Positions 25,566-35,574 of a stretch of DNA of 64,000 nt are shown in pieces. Position 1 is the first letter of the stretch; every line of letters starts with the position of its first letter. This DNA is from Acidobacteriota bacterium (lineage in GTDB: Bacteria; Acidobacteriota; Terriglobia; Terriglobales; Acidobacteriaceae): contig JAFDVW010000016.1 of NCBI GenBank assembly GCA_018268755.1, positions 1 through 64,000 of the forward strand, read 5' to 3'. Position numbers and translations under genes: made by a program. The notes beneath the pieces are model-generated. The model was not told where the DNA came from. It did no database searches and was given only the letters and a program-made list of their open reading frames with translations.

Positions 25566-26579
25566 CTAGCCTTTGGCTTCCACCGCTTCCGGGAGAAGCG
25601 TGCCATCGGCTTGTACCCCACCCACCGCATCCAACCCTTCCTGGGCGCTGAAGAAGATTTCCGTGGACAAGGTCTCGCCCGGGTGCAGTGTCTTATGCTT
25701 GCCGGCCTGCACCATGGCTTCAAAATTCAGCGGATATCCTGTGCAGGGCTCGAGCACGGCCACGTTGTAATCGCGCCATCCGCCGTAAGTCGCGAACAGC
25801 CAGGCGCAGGAAAAAACTTCCGGATCGAAACGTAATCCGCAGGCCAGGCGGTTCCGGGTGTTGGTGAGGGCGCACCACCCGGCTTCCAACTCCGTGCCGT
25901 AGAAAAAATAGAGCTGGCGCTGGGCGGCCGGCGGCACCTGCCGCAAATCGACCGCGCGCTCTCCAATTCGAGTGTGCGGCCAGGCAAACCGATCCGGCGA
26001 TCCTTCCAGCGTGCCATAGAATGCGGGTTCGAGACGCACCTGCATAGGCGGGAAATCAATGCGGTGCTGCGGCGTCACCGCAAACGCGGGATGCAGCTTC
26101 CACAAAAACGGGAACGGCGAGGTCCCCCGGTTGGTGAACTTGTGCTGGAACCACAGCCGCGCCGAGCCGGCCCGCAACGTGATCGTCTTCTCCACGTAGA
26201 CCGCGCTGACCGGCGTGCGAAAGGAAAGCCGCACTCCGACTTCCTGGCGGTTGGAAAAGGTGTCGGCGTTCCACTCGCCCGTCCAAAGCTCACCGTGGTC
26301 GGGATAGGTACGGCCGTCAATCACCGCTACTTCATCGTTGGGAAAAAGCTCGTCCCAGCCTCCGCTCCACGTGTCATCGTATAGTGCATCCAGGGGCAGA
26401 CGGGCGGGAGGAATTTGCGGGTTATTCCACAGCAGCTCGGCCTGGAGTGGCTTGTAAGTGATCTGCCAGATTTTTGCGCCCGCTTCCGGCAATACTTCGA
26501 CCCGGAGAAATTCATTTTCCAGATGGACGACGCGCAGGCCATGGCTGCCCCGGTCCACGCTCGCTCGTAAAACTTGCAT
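25566..26579 (-). CDS. Galactose mutarotase/aldose epimerase-fold protein
   Basis: The 337-residue protein reads as a galactose mutarotase-like beta-sandwich: VVHLENEFLRVEVLPEAGAKIWQI at the start, then SGGWDELFPND, YPDHGELWTGEW, KLHPAFAV and a C-terminal LEPCTGYPLNFEAM. Conserved His and Glu/Asp positions in HGELW and KLHPAF are in the places where mutarotases bind sugar. It may open or turn sugar rings, or simply bind a carbohydrate; it is less like classical GalM than like the divergent mutarotase-fold groups of soil bacteria. The start at ATG 26579 is supported by AGGAAGG just upstream. The gene downstream of a shared promoter region with the solenoid protein gene suggests a two-gene unit. 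Confidence 0.75.
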   Translation of the reverse strand: MQVLRASVDRGSHGLRVVHLENEFLRVEVLPEAGAKIWQITYKPLQAELLWNNPQIPPARLPLDALYDDTWSGGWDELFPNDEVAVIDGRTYPDHGELWTGEWNADTFSNRQEVGVRLSFRTPVSAVYVEKTITLRAGSARLWFQHKFTNRGTSPFPFLWKLHPAFAVTPQHRIDFPPMQVRLEPAFYGTLEGSPDRFAWPHTRIGERAVDLRQVPPAAQRQLYFFYGTELEAGWCALTNTRNRLACGLRFDPEVFSCAWLFATYGGWRDYNVAVLEPCTGYPLNFEAMVQAGKHKTLHPGETLSTEIFFSAQEGLDAVGGVQADGTLLPEAVEAKG

Positions 26580-26595
26580 GCCTTCCTGGTCCCTT

Positions 26596-27840
26596 TCAAT
26601 TCTTACTGCCCGGGTTCATGACCGTTCCATCCACCCGTATGGTCGCCGTGTCGGAGGTACGCAGATACTGCGGCGGCCGAGTAGCAGCGTTGATTTCCAC
26701 CTGCGCTTGCCCGGAAGCCACCACTCCGCAATCGAAACGCACTTTGGAAAATAGAGCCCGCGCCCGTCCACCGATACGCGCCTGGCTAGTGGCCAGGTCC
26801 GGCCGCTTCGCCGCCAGGCGCAACGCCCCGACGGTAGAGCTCTCGACGTTCAGTTGCGCATCGTCGGAAACGCCCAGCCAGTCGGCGTAAAGCTCCGAGT
26901 TGCGCACCTTCACTTTGGCGTGGCCGTTCAGGATCAGCTCATCGATCACACTGTCGGTAAACGTCAGATCGGCATTGCCCCCGGTATAAACATCCCAGGT
27001 ATCGACGTTGACCTCATTCATCGCAATCCGGAACGGGCAATTCGAGGCCCCCTCCGCGGGAAACACCGCCGGTTTGTCCTGACTTCCCTGCACTCCAATG
27101 GGCAGGTGGAAGCTGCCCTGGCACTGCGGGAAAAAGGCCAGCTGCGCTCTCCCGATGTGGCTTAGCTGCGCCGAGCTCTTGCCATGCACATACACCAGAA
27201 AGAGCTCCAATCTGACATCATGCAGCTCGGCTTTCGCGCCCGAACCCAGATTCAGCGTGCGGGAAAATTCCTTGTCCGCTGGAATGCCATCGACCTGCAG
27301 ATGATCGTCTTCTCCGGTATGGGTGGAGAGGAACACCAATTCCAGGTGGTTCGCAACGACGTCGCTCCCCCGCGAAATCTCCAGTTCAAAGATTTTCAGG
27401 CGGTTCAGCTTCGCCCGCACCTGGTTGAAGTGGAACTCCGCGTTCTTGGTTTGGAAGTTGTCCACCTCGACTTCCCCCTGCAATCCCCACATGGGATGGG
27501 CGGTACCCAACGGCTCCATGGTGGAATTCCGCACCACCACGCGCGCCGGCCCTTCACAACGCAGTCCGCTGACGCCGTTCGACGCGCCGGGAGGATCGGA
27601 AACCAGGATCTTCACCCCGTCCAGCTCCAGGGTGGCATCTTTCGCCACACGAATCGGCCCGTGCAGATCCAGGGTCAGGTTTTTCAGGGTAACGTGGCCT
27701 CGGATCTCCAGCTCCCCCTCATGCTGAAATGTGCCGGGACCCGAGACCACGCTGCCGTCGCGCAGTGGCGGCAGTTTTTGCTCCACTGCGAGCGATGGGG
27801 TAACCAACAGAACAAGCAGTATCCACGGAGATAGCCGCAT
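26596..27840 (-). CDS. Secreted beta-solenoid-like protein of unknown function
   Basis: A signal peptide (MRLSPWILLVLLVTPSLA) is followed by about 395 residues of short beta-strand repeats, such as GELEIRGHVTLKNLTLDLHG, ATLELDGVKILV and AKVKVRNSELYADWLGVS, each turn carrying spaced hydrophobic residues. This suggests a right-handed beta-helix or similar solenoid, like those of pectate-lyase-fold proteins. I see no catalytic motif, so it may bind a surface or polysaccharide. I chose ATG 27840 because it starts the signal peptide; an upstream frame runs to 28068 without a better start. It lies 16 bases upstream of the epimerase-fold gene and probably shares its transcript. Confidence 0.6.
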   Translation of the reverse strand: MRLSPWILLVLLVTPSLAVEQKLPPLRDGSVVSGPGTFQHEGELEIRGHVTLKNLTLDLHGPIRVAKDATLELDGVKILVSDPPGASNGVSGLRCEGPARVVVRNSTMEPLGTAHPMWGLQGEVEVDNFQTKNAEFHFNQVRAKLNRLKIFELEISRGSDVVANHLELVFLSTHTGEDDHLQVDGIPADKEFSRTLNLGSGAKAELHDVRLELFLVYVHGKSSAQLSHIGRAQLAFFPQCQGSFHLPIGVQGSQDKPAVFPAEGASNCPFRIAMNEVNVDTWDVYTGGNADLTFTDSVIDELILNGHAKVKVRNSELYADWLGVSDDAQLNVESSTVGALRLAAKRPDLATSQARIGGRARALFSKVRFDCGVVASGQAQVEINAATRPPQYLRTSDTATIRVDGTVMNPGSKN

Positions 27841-28070
27841 ATAGGTTCGGGGTCCGGCGAAATGGGCCGCAGTGCCGATCACCATAAGCCAATTGCGCTT
27901 ACGCCATTTTTGGGGAGGGCGTTTTCGGACACGGAACCAGTCACCCGCCGGACTGGGGGCAGAATATCCGCCATAGCGGAAATTTCCCCGTCGCTTATCG
28001 GATATTCCTACGCAAATTTTGACATCCATTGCCGCCCACTGCCGCCCGGCGTATTCTGCCAAAGGCATTC

Positions 28071-29864
28071 ATGACGAGGGCAAACGGGGTGCGGCGAAGC
28101 GCTTGGATCATTACTTTTCTTATGTTTGCGGCAGTGTTTTGTGTGCCCGCGTCCCCCGCCCAAACCGCTTCCGCCAACTTTGACCGCCTCCTCAAGCAGG
28201 CCTTTTCCCTGCACCGGCAAGGCCAGTATCACGAAGCGTTGCCCGTGCTGCGTCAGGCCCTCAAACTCCAGCCGGGCGATTACTTCGTCAATCTTCTGCT
28301 GGGTATCGATCTGCTGCGCACCGGCCGGCGGGAAGAGGCCATCGCATTTTTGCGGCAGGCCTCGCAACTCCGGCCCAAAGAAGAATTCCCCTATGAATAT
28401 CTGGGCGAAGCCCAGGCGGGACTGGGCCGCTTCGCCGAGGCCGCCGAGTCCTATGCCCAGGCGGTAAAAGTGGCTCCCGGCTCGCAGCATGCCACGGTGA
28501 CCATGGTGGATTTCAGCCTGGCGCGCTTCGCGGAGATGGCAGGGCGCATGCGCTCGTCGAATCCCGGGCTGGCCGCCGCTTACCGGCTGGAGGCCATGGC
28601 GCATCCCTCTACCAGTGGCGCCCGCTACCAGTTATTCCAGCGCGCCGCCGCGCTCGATGAGAACGCTCCCGGCATCTGGAGCGATCTGGCTTGGAGCGCG
28701 CTGCTTTCGGGCGCGGCAGATGCCGGCGATATCCTGCAACAAGCCACGATCAAAGAGCCGGAAAACCTGCGTCTCTGGACGACGGAAGCGTTGCTGGCCG
28801 CCAAGCATTCTGATTGGCAAGCCGCCGCTGCCAAACTCAATGCCGTCGCGCAACGCTCTCCCGCCATGCTGGTGGAGGCGGCGGAAGACTGGCCCTCGGG
28901 CCTGGCGCCGGCGCAAGAAGCCGGCGGCCCAGCCCATCTCTTCTTTCGCTGCGTGAAGAGTGCGGCGTGTTCGACTGACAACCTGCGCAGGCAAATGCCG
29001 GCCCCGGCAAGGCCGGCGCGCAGTTCGCCCGGCGAATTATTCGCGGAGCAGCGCTGGGAGCTGCTTTCCACGCTGCCGGCCCCTGCGCTCCATCAACCTG
29101 TCGCGTGGTTTCAGCGTGGGGTTGCATTCGCGCAGCTGGGAAATTGTGGCCGCGCCATTCCCGCGCTCGAGCGGGGGCTCGGCGATCCCCCCGCGGCGGA
29201 AAACATGTTCTGGCTCTCCTATTGCTATGCCCGGCAGGCCGGCGCAGTCGCCGATGGCATGCAGCAAAGCGGGGACGACGAAGCCGCCGCCCACATGGTG
29301 CGCGGCGATGTCCTGCTGCGCCTGCGCTCCGACCAAGAAGGAGCGGTCAAGGAGTATCAGGCCGCTCTGGCCGCCCATCCCGGTGATCCCGCGATTCTGG
29401 AACGGCTCGCTGAAGCGCAGTTCGGCGCGGGGCAAAGCGATGCCGCCCGCCAGAACGCGCAGGCCGCCTTGCGCCTTGACCCGCTTCGCCCCTCGGCCAT
29501 GCGCACGCTGGCGAACATTGCCTTACAGGACCGCGACTATGCTGCGGCCCTGCCCTACCTGCAGAAACTCGCGGAACGCACGCCGCAAGACCTTTCGGTG
29601 CGGGTTGACCTTGGCCGGGCCTATGCGCAAACCAACTCGCTGGAGGCAGCCTGGCAGAATTTGGGCCCGGTTTTGCAGCAAGGTTATCCCGACGAGAAGG
29701 GTGCTCTACACTATTTGCTGGGCACAGTACTGCGACGACTGGGAAAGACCAGCGAAGCCGAACAGGCTTTTGCAACCTCGCGTGAGCTGGCCGCCGCCTT
29801 CCAGCGGCGTTCACACCAGAATTCGCAGGACCCACCCCCTCCCCACGAGAATGAAAACCGCTAA
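28071..29864 (+). CDS. Secreted TPR-repeat protein coupled to a CRTAC1-like protein
   Basis: The 597-residue protein has a signal peptide (WIITFLMFAAVFCVPASPAQ) and a long array of TPR repeats, for example QYHEALPVLRQALKLQPGDY and FAEAAESYAQAVKVAPGS near the front and a second block from about residue 400. TPRs make protein-protein contacts. The stop overlaps the start of the next gene by 14 bases, so the two are translationally coupled and probably act together outside the inner membrane. I chose ATG 28071, with AAAGG upstream. The middle region is poorer in recognisable repeats. Confidence 0.82.
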   Translation: MTRANGVRRSAWIITFLMFAAVFCVPASPAQTASANFDRLLKQAFSLHRQGQYHEALPVLRQALKLQPGDYFVNLLLGIDLLRTGRREEAIAFLRQASQLRPKEEFPYEYLGEAQAGLGRFAEAAESYAQAVKVAPGSQHATVTMVDFSLARFAEMAGRMRSSNPGLAAAYRLEAMAHPSTSGARYQLFQRAAALDENAPGIWSDLAWSALLSGAADAGDILQQATIKEPENLRLWTTEALLAAKHSDWQAAAAKLNAVAQRSPAMLVEAAEDWPSGLAPAQEAGGPAHLFFRCVKSAACSTDNLRRQMPAPARPARSSPGELFAEQRWELLSTLPAPALHQPVAWFQRGVAFAQLGNCGRAIPALERGLGDPPAAENMFWLSYCYARQAGAVADGMQQSGDDEAAAHMVRGDVLLRLRSDQEGAVKEYQAALAAHPGDPAILERLAEAQFGAGQSDAARQNAQAALRLDPLRPSAMRTLANIALQDRDYAAALPYLQKLAERTPQDLSVRVDLGRAYAQTNSLEAAWQNLGPVLQQGYPDEKGALHYLLGTVLRRLGKTSEAEQAFATSRELAAAFQRRSHQNSQDPPPPHENENR

Positions 29865-31530
29865 ACCACTTTCGTGGACACGGCGCGAATTTGCCCGCCT
29901 GCTGGGCGCTGGGCTGCTCTTTGCCCCGCGCTGGGGATGGTCTGCCACCACCCCCGAATCGCCCATTCTGTTGCGCAACACCGCTCCCGCCTGCGGCCTC
30001 GACTTTGTTTTGCGCAATGATGCCGCGGGCCGCAAGTATCAGGTGGAAACACTGCCCGGCGGGCTAGCCGTCATCGACTTCGACAACGACGGCTGGCCTG
30101 ACCTCTACTGCACCAACGGCGCCGCGCTGCCTTCCCTCAAGAAGACTGGGCCGCAGTTCTACAACCGCCTCTACCGCAACAACCGCGATGGCACTTTCAC
30201 AGACGTTACTGAAAAGGCCGGCGTGCAGGGCCAGGGTTACGACATGGGCGCCGCGGTGGGCGACTTTGACAACGATGGCCTGGAAGACATCTATGTCGTT
30301 GGCGTCCACGGCAACACGCTGTATCGCAATAACGGCAATGGGACTTTCACGGACATCACGCAAAAAGCCGGGGTGGGTGGAACGGACGCGCGCGGCAATA
30401 AGCTTTGGGCCGTGGCTGCAGCCTGGCTGGATTATGACAACGACGGCAAACTCGATCTGCTGGTATCGAATTACTGTGATTGGAGTCCTGGCACCGATCC
30501 CGTGTGCGGTGGACTGAACGGCGCCAGCCGCACGTATTGTCATCCCGACATGTACCGCGCCGAGCCCCTGCTGCTTTACCACAACAACGGCGACGGCACC
30601 TTTACCGAAATCTCGCGTGAGGCCGGACTCAAAGATGTGCTCGGCAAAGGCATGGGCATTGCGGTCGCCGATTTCGATGGCGACGGCCGCCTCGACGCCT
30701 TCATCGCCAATGATAACGACCGCAATCTTCTGCTGCACAATCGCGGCGGCGGCAAGATCGAAGAAATCGGCATGATGGCCGGGGTCGCCTACAACGGCGA
30801 TGGCCGCCAGATCTCCGGCATGGGCGCGGATTTCGCCGACTTTGATGGGGATGGCTTGCCCGACATCGTGATGACCGGTCTGCGCAACGAAACTTACGAG
30901 CTCTTTCGCAATCGCGGCGACGGCAGCTTCGAGGACGCCAGCGCTTCCAGCGGTCTTCTCCCCCTCAGCCGTCCCTGGAGCGGATGGAGCTGTGGCTTCG
31001 TGGACCTCGACAACGACGGCTGGCTGGATTTGTTCGTCGCCAGCGGCGGGCTGGAAGACAATGAGCCGCAGCCCAACCGGATTTTCCGCAATCAGAAAGG
31101 CCGCTTCACCGATGTCTCGGAAGCCGCCGGCGCCGACTTCGCCATCGCCCGGCTGCATCGCGGCGCGGCCTTCGCCGATTTCAACCGCGATGGCCGTATC
31201 GATGTTGCGGTCACTTCACTGCATCAGCCCATCGAATTGTGGACCAACCAAAGCTCCCCACGAAACTGGCTGCAACTCAAATTGACCGGCACGCGCAGCA
31301 ACCGCTCCGCTATCGGCGCACGGGTGATCTGCCGTGGCTCTCGTACGCAAACTCGCTTTGTCGCCAATAGTGTCGGGTATGCCTCCAGCAGCGACCTGAC
31401 TGTACATTTTGGTCTGGCGGACGACCGCAAGGTGACGCTGGAAATCCATTGGCCTTCCGGCGTCCTGCAAATGCTGGATGATGTCCCTTCCAATCAGCGA
31501 CTTAGCATCGAAGAGCCCAGCCGCCCCTGA
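29851..31530 (+). CDS. CRTAC1/ASPIC-UnbV FG-GAP repeat protein
   Basis: The 559-residue protein begins with a twin-arginine-type signal (TRREFARLLGAGLLFAP). It then has seven VCBS/FG-GAP blades, each with a calcium-binding loop: DFDNDGWPDLY, DFDNDGLEDIY, DYDNDGKLDLL, DFDGDGRLDAF, DFDGDGLPDIV, DLDNDGWLDLF and DFNRDGRIDV. It ends with an ASPIC/UnbV domain (IGARVIC, VGYASSSDLTVHFGLADD, LEIHWPSG). These proteins are exported beta-propellers thought to bind surfaces, glycans or partners. Coupling to the TPR gene (overlap 29851-29864) suggests a complex. I chose ATG 29851 because the reading frame upstream lies inside the TPR gene. Confidence 0.92.
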   Translation: MKTAKPLSWTRREFARLLGAGLLFAPRWGWSATTPESPILLRNTAPACGLDFVLRNDAAGRKYQVETLPGGLAVIDFDNDGWPDLYCTNGAALPSLKKTGPQFYNRLYRNNRDGTFTDVTEKAGVQGQGYDMGAAVGDFDNDGLEDIYVVGVHGNTLYRNNGNGTFTDITQKAGVGGTDARGNKLWAVAAAWLDYDNDGKLDLLVSNYCDWSPGTDPVCGGLNGASRTYCHPDMYRAEPLLLYHNNGDGTFTEISREAGLKDVLGKGMGIAVADFDGDGRLDAFIANDNDRNLLLHNRGGGKIEEIGMMAGVAYNGDGRQISGMGADFADFDGDGLPDIVMTGLRNETYELFRNRGDGSFEDASASSGLLPLSRPWSGWSCGFVDLDNDGWLDLFVASGGLEDNEPQPNRIFRNQKGRFTDVSEAAGADFAIARLHRGAAFADFNRDGRIDVAVTSLHQPIELWTNQSSPRNWLQLKLTGTRSNRSAIGARVICRGSRTQTRFVANSVGYASSSDLTVHFGLADDRKVTLEIHWPSGVLQMLDDVPSNQRLSIEEPSRP

Positions 31531-31704
31531 GCCCTGAAGTTCCAAAAATGGAAGCATCTGGTTGATAAATTTGGTATTGGTTAAACGCAAGAAAAAACCT
31601 GATCCCGCATAGATGCGACTTCGCGTTGCCGATAAAGTAGGTTCCCGGCATTCGTGTCAGCCACGGGGTAAACCTTTAAAACTGAATACATGGAGAAGGC
31701 GATC

Positions 31705-34700
31705 ATGGAGAGCGTCGAGCGGAGGAATGTTACCTCTATCCGGCAAGTGTTGGTGTGGATCCTTCTGACCGGGCTCATCTTGGGCGCAGCTGGGTTGCTG
31801 CAGGCTCAATCGACGAACGGACAAATTAGCGGCGTGGTCAGCGATACCAGCGGCGCGGCGGTCAATGGCGCGCAGGTGACTGCGTTGAACACCGCCACCG
31901 GCGTCACCTATAGCAATACCAGTAATGACAGCGGTGTATTTGTGTTGCCTCAACTGCTGCCTGGTCCTTACGAGATCACGGTAAGCAGAACAGGATTCAG
32001 CTCGGCCAAGCGCAGCGGCTTGACGGTGCGGACCGGAGACCGCCTGTCTATGAACTTCGCGCTAAAACCAGGCGTGGTGCAGGAAACCGTGACGGTCACC
32101 GATACGGTGCCGCTGCTGACGGCGGACCAATCTTCCGCCTCCACCGTGCTCGATAACAAAATGATCACCGAGCTGCCGCAGCTCAACCGCAACACGCTCG
32201 ACCTGACCGCGGTCACGCCTGCCATTCAGGGCCAGGGCCCGCTCAGCAATCAGGTCGGCACCCTGGGTCCGAATGCGTATTTGATCGCCAACAACGGCAA
32301 CTCCTACTCGGTTGCCGGCGGCCAGGTGAATGGCACCAACATCTCTGTGGATGGCAACCAGGTGCAGGACCAGGAATTCAACTCCACCAACCGCTCTGTT
32401 CCCACCCCGGATGCCGTGGGCGAGTTCCGCGTGGAAAGCGGCATTTTGACCGCCGATCGCGGACGCTACTCGGGCGGCATTATTTCCATCAACACGCAGA
32501 GCGGCACCAATAATTATCATGGCCGCCTGTTTGAATATTTCCGCAACCAGGCGCTCAACAGCAACAGCTGGACCAACAACTCGCAGGGCGTGGAACGGCA
32601 GGCCTTCCACCAGAACAACTACGGATTGTCCATCGGCGGCCCGCTGGTGATTCCGCACGTTTACAACGGAAAAAACAAGACCTTCTTTTTCTTCGGCTGG
32701 GAAGGCGAGCGCTTCGCGCAGAGCTACAACGCGGTCAGCTCGGTCCCCACCATGCTCAACCGGCAGGGTGATTTTTCCCAGACCGTCATCAACGAACAGG
32801 ACGGGGCACCGGTCTTCGCCCGGATCTTCGATCCCTTCCACGGCGCGGACGACGGCGGCGGCAACTGGGTCCGTCCGGAATTCCCCGACGAAAAAATCTG
32901 CGCCGCAGACGACGGCTCCTGCGATCCCGGCGGCCTTTCCACGCAGAGCGCGCTCTTCCAGCGCTATATGGCGCTGTTTCCCGAGCCCAATCATGCTCCC
33001 TACGGCGTCAGCGATCATAAGTGGAACTACTACTCCACCATTCACGCTTCGCGTCCTACCGACCGCTTCTTCGTGCGTCTGGATGAGAACCTCTCTAACA
33101 ATCACCGCATCAATTTCAGCCTCAGCCGTTCGCGGATGACCAATAACATCCCCGCGCCCTTCTTCCATAGCGGCGGATCGGTCACCACCGACCACGACTG
33201 GAGCGGCAGCTTGCAATACAACTGGGTGGTCTCGCCCACCTCGATTGTGGACGTTCACCTTGGTTTCAGTACGGCCCGGCTCTATAGCAACGGTGTCTCG
33301 GGCTGGGGTTCGGCGCCTGATCCGACCATCGACACCAGCGAGTGGGAATTCGATCCGCTCATCAAGAACAACCCCGGCCGCACCGTCAGCAACATTCCTC
33401 CCGGCGTGGCCCTCGGTGACCCCAATGGCTTCGGATATACCGGCGTTGGCGGCTCGGAGTTCGACACCTTCATCAATCAGAACGTAAATGGCTCGGTGGC
33501 TTTCACCAAGGTCCTAAGCCGCCACACCATCAAAGTCGGTTACGAGCACTACTACCTGCGCTTTGCGGAAAAAGGCGGCGACCAGACCGGCGTGGCCTGG
33601 GTCAATCCCGGCGGCGGATCGAACCAGTTCTGGAACAACAACGATGGTCTTAGCGGCAGCCCGCTGGCGGAATTCATGATGGGATCCTCCAGCTTCTTCC
33701 AGTGGGGCAACTGGAACATCACACCCTATGGCTGGAATGAGTCGGCCTACGTCATGGACGACTGGAAGGTCAACAAGAAGCTGACGGTTCAGATGGGCCT
33801 GCGCTGGGACCATGACGGCGGCCGCCAGGGGCAGATTACCCAAGGCAGTCTGCAGTACGACATGAACGCCAAGAACGTGCTGACGCCGAACTCCGGTTGG
33901 GACTGGAGCCAGGTCACATCGGCCGTTCCCGGACTCTCTGCTCTCCCCCAACCTGCGTGGTTGAGTCAGGGCGCCACCGGGCGGGTGGTGCTGCTGGGCA
34001 CACCGGAATACCCCCAGAAGAACCTCTACTCCACCGAATGGAAGAATTTTCAGCCACGTTTAGGTATTGCCTACGCCATGGATGACAACACGGTGCTGCA
34101 CGCCAGCGCGGGCATCATCTATCAGGGGTTGGGCGGCCTCTCTACCGACTGGTTCTCCTTCTATTACAACTCGGTCACCTTCAATCAGATTCCATCGCTC
34201 GATGGCCAGCATTGGGTCAGCGAGTTCGGCAACGATCATGGCCTGGGCACCTTCCCCCTGCAGATGTCAGGGGCCAATCTTGGCTACTATCCTCCGGTGA
34301 CCACCAACGCGGAGTATGGCTACCAGACCTTTGGCGCGGCCGCCAGCCTCAACCAGGGTGGAACCACCATCGGCCACTTCGACAGCCCGCAGGACTACAG
34401 CTGGGACTTCAGCGTGCAACGTCAGCTGGGCCACAACTGGGTAGCAACCGTCGATTACACCGGCATTCGTGGTATCCATCTCCTGATGCCGGTCTGGGGA
34501 TGGAGCACCAACAACATTCCTCTCGAGTACTACCAGTTGGGGGAAAATCTGAGTGCGCAAGTGCCCAACCCCTTCTACGGGCAGTCGCAGACCTTCGCCA
34601 GCCAGCCAACGGTTTCTTTGAGCCAGCTGCTGGGCCTTTCACCGCAATATTCCCAGGTATCTCCCGGACAAGCCACCTGGGGACGCTCTTTCTCCAACTT

Positions 34701-35496
34701 CGTCAACATGCAGATCCAGACGCGCGGCTATCGCGGCTTGACCCTGCTCGCTTCCTACACCATCCGCAAGACCCTGACCAACACCGCGGGCAAGGACATT
34801 CAACACAATGGCCCCGCCGGCCGCGGCTTGCTGCAGGACCCGCACAACCTGATGGAAGGCTATGGGGTCGCTTTGTATGAAATGCCCCAGACTCTTCTGC
34901 TCAACTACTCCTATGAATTGCCCTTCGGGAAAGGACGGCAATTCATGAATGGCACCAGCAATTTTGGAGAAAAGTTGTTGAACGCGGTGGTAGGCGGATG
35001 GGCGGTCGCGGGCGTGACCTCCTGGAACCCGAAAGGGACCCCGGTCCTGCTGCCCCAGGTGAACAATGGTGTAACCGCCCCCGGCGCTGCAATTCGCTGG
35101 TCGTTGAATCCCGGCGTGGATCCGGTCCGCTCCACCGATTACTCCAAGGCCCTGGTGGGCGGGGACGGAACTTTCGTTCACGGCACCGGCGCTGAGGGGG
35201 TCTTCAACCCCGATGCGTTTTCCCGGACCGCGGATTACACGCTTAGCAACGCGCCCTTTGTCTTCCCCAGTGTGCGGAATCCTGGAAGTTTCTTCACCGA
35301 CGCAACCTTGTTGAAGAAGTTCCACTTCTCCGAGAACAATGCGCGGTACCTGGAGGCGCGCATTGAAGCCCAGAACATTTTCAACCACGCCAACTTCAAC
35401 CAGATTGACAACAATCCCGACTCCTCCACTTTCGGCGGCGTCCAGGGCAAGACCGGTCAACGCTTGATGCAGATCGGCTTGCGGCTGTTCTTCTAA
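31705..35496 (+). CDS. TonB-dependent receptor, Oar-like, glycan-locus type
   Basis: A 1263-residue outer-membrane receptor with a signal peptide (VLVWILLTGLILGAAGLLQA), a carboxypeptidase-regulatory-like domain (GQISGVVSDTSGAAVNGAQV), a plug and a barrel ending in GLRLFF. ATG 31705 is preceded at good spacing by GGAGAAGG (31692-31699), so I prefer it over ATG 31690. It opens a run with a glycosidase, an SDR dehydrogenase and a PocR-AraC regulator, which suggests uptake of a galactose-containing oligosaccharide. A strong terminator follows directly, so the glycosidase gene probably has its own promoter or depends on read-through. Confidence 0.92.
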   Translation: MESVERRNVTSIRQVLVWILLTGLILGAAGLLQAQSTNGQISGVVSDTSGAAVNGAQVTALNTATGVTYSNTSNDSGVFVLPQLLPGPYEITVSRTGFSSAKRSGLTVRTGDRLSMNFALKPGVVQETVTVTDTVPLLTADQSSASTVLDNKMITELPQLNRNTLDLTAVTPAIQGQGPLSNQVGTLGPNAYLIANNGNSYSVAGGQVNGTNISVDGNQVQDQEFNSTNRSVPTPDAVGEFRVESGILTADRGRYSGGIISINTQSGTNNYHGRLFEYFRNQALNSNSWTNNSQGVERQAFHQNNYGLSIGGPLVIPHVYNGKNKTFFFFGWEGERFAQSYNAVSSVPTMLNRQGDFSQTVINEQDGAPVFARIFDPFHGADDGGGNWVRPEFPDEKICAADDGSCDPGGLSTQSALFQRYMALFPEPNHAPYGVSDHKWNYYSTIHASRPTDRFFVRLDENLSNNHRINFSLSRSRMTNNIPAPFFHSGGSVTTDHDWSGSLQYNWVVSPTSIVDVHLGFSTARLYSNGVSGWGSAPDPTIDTSEWEFDPLIKNNPGRTVSNIPPGVALGDPNGFGYTGVGGSEFDTFINQNVNGSVAFTKVLSRHTIKVGYEHYYLRFAEKGGDQTGVAWVNPGGGSNQFWNNNDGLSGSPLAEFMMGSSSFFQWGNWNITPYGWNESAYVMDDWKVNKKLTVQMGLRWDHDGGRQGQITQGSLQYDMNAKNVLTPNSGWDWSQVTSAVPGLSALPQPAWLSQGATGRVVLLGTPEYPQKNLYSTEWKNFQPRLGIAYAMDDNTVLHASAGIIYQGLGGLSTDWFSFYYNSVTFNQIPSLDGQHWVSEFGNDHGLGTFPLQMSGANLGYYPPVTTNAEYGYQTFGAAASLNQGGTTIGHFDSPQDYSWDFSVQRQLGHNWVATVDYTGIRGIHLLMPVWGWSTNNIPLEYYQLGENLSAQVPNPFYGQSQTFASQPTVSLSQLLGLSPQYSQVSPGQATWGRSFSNFVNMQIQTRGYRGLTLLASYTIRKTLTNTAGKDIQHNGPAGRGLLQDPHNLMEGYGVALYEMPQTLLLNYSYELPFGKGRQFMNGTSNFGEKLLNAVVGGWAVAGVTSWNPKGTPVLLPQVNNGVTAPGAAIRWSLNPGVDPVRSTDYSKALVGGDGTFVHGTGAEGVFNPDAFSRTADYTLSNAPFVFPSVRNPGSFFTDATLLKKFHFSENNARYLEARIEAQNIFNHANFNQIDNNPDSSTFGGVQGKTGQRLMQIGLRLFF

Positions 35497-35508
35497 CTCC
35501 AAGTCTGG

Positions 35509-35542
35509 GGAGCCGGTCCTGCCCGGGGCCGGCTCCTTTTTT
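35509..35542 (+). terminator. Intrinsic terminator after the TonB receptor
   Basis: GGAGCCGG (35509-35516) pairs perfectly with CCGGCTCC (35529-35536), followed by six T. Confidence 0.9.
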
Positions 35543-35574
35543 CTGTCTTAAAATTCTTCTTCGGGAGTGCCGTC

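Noticed and set aside
28960..29850. An N-terminal extension of the CRTAC1-like frame back to 28960.
   Set aside because: This part overlaps the TPR gene in another frame and reads as Arg/Pro-rich noise. The twin-arginine signal begins right at ATG 29851.
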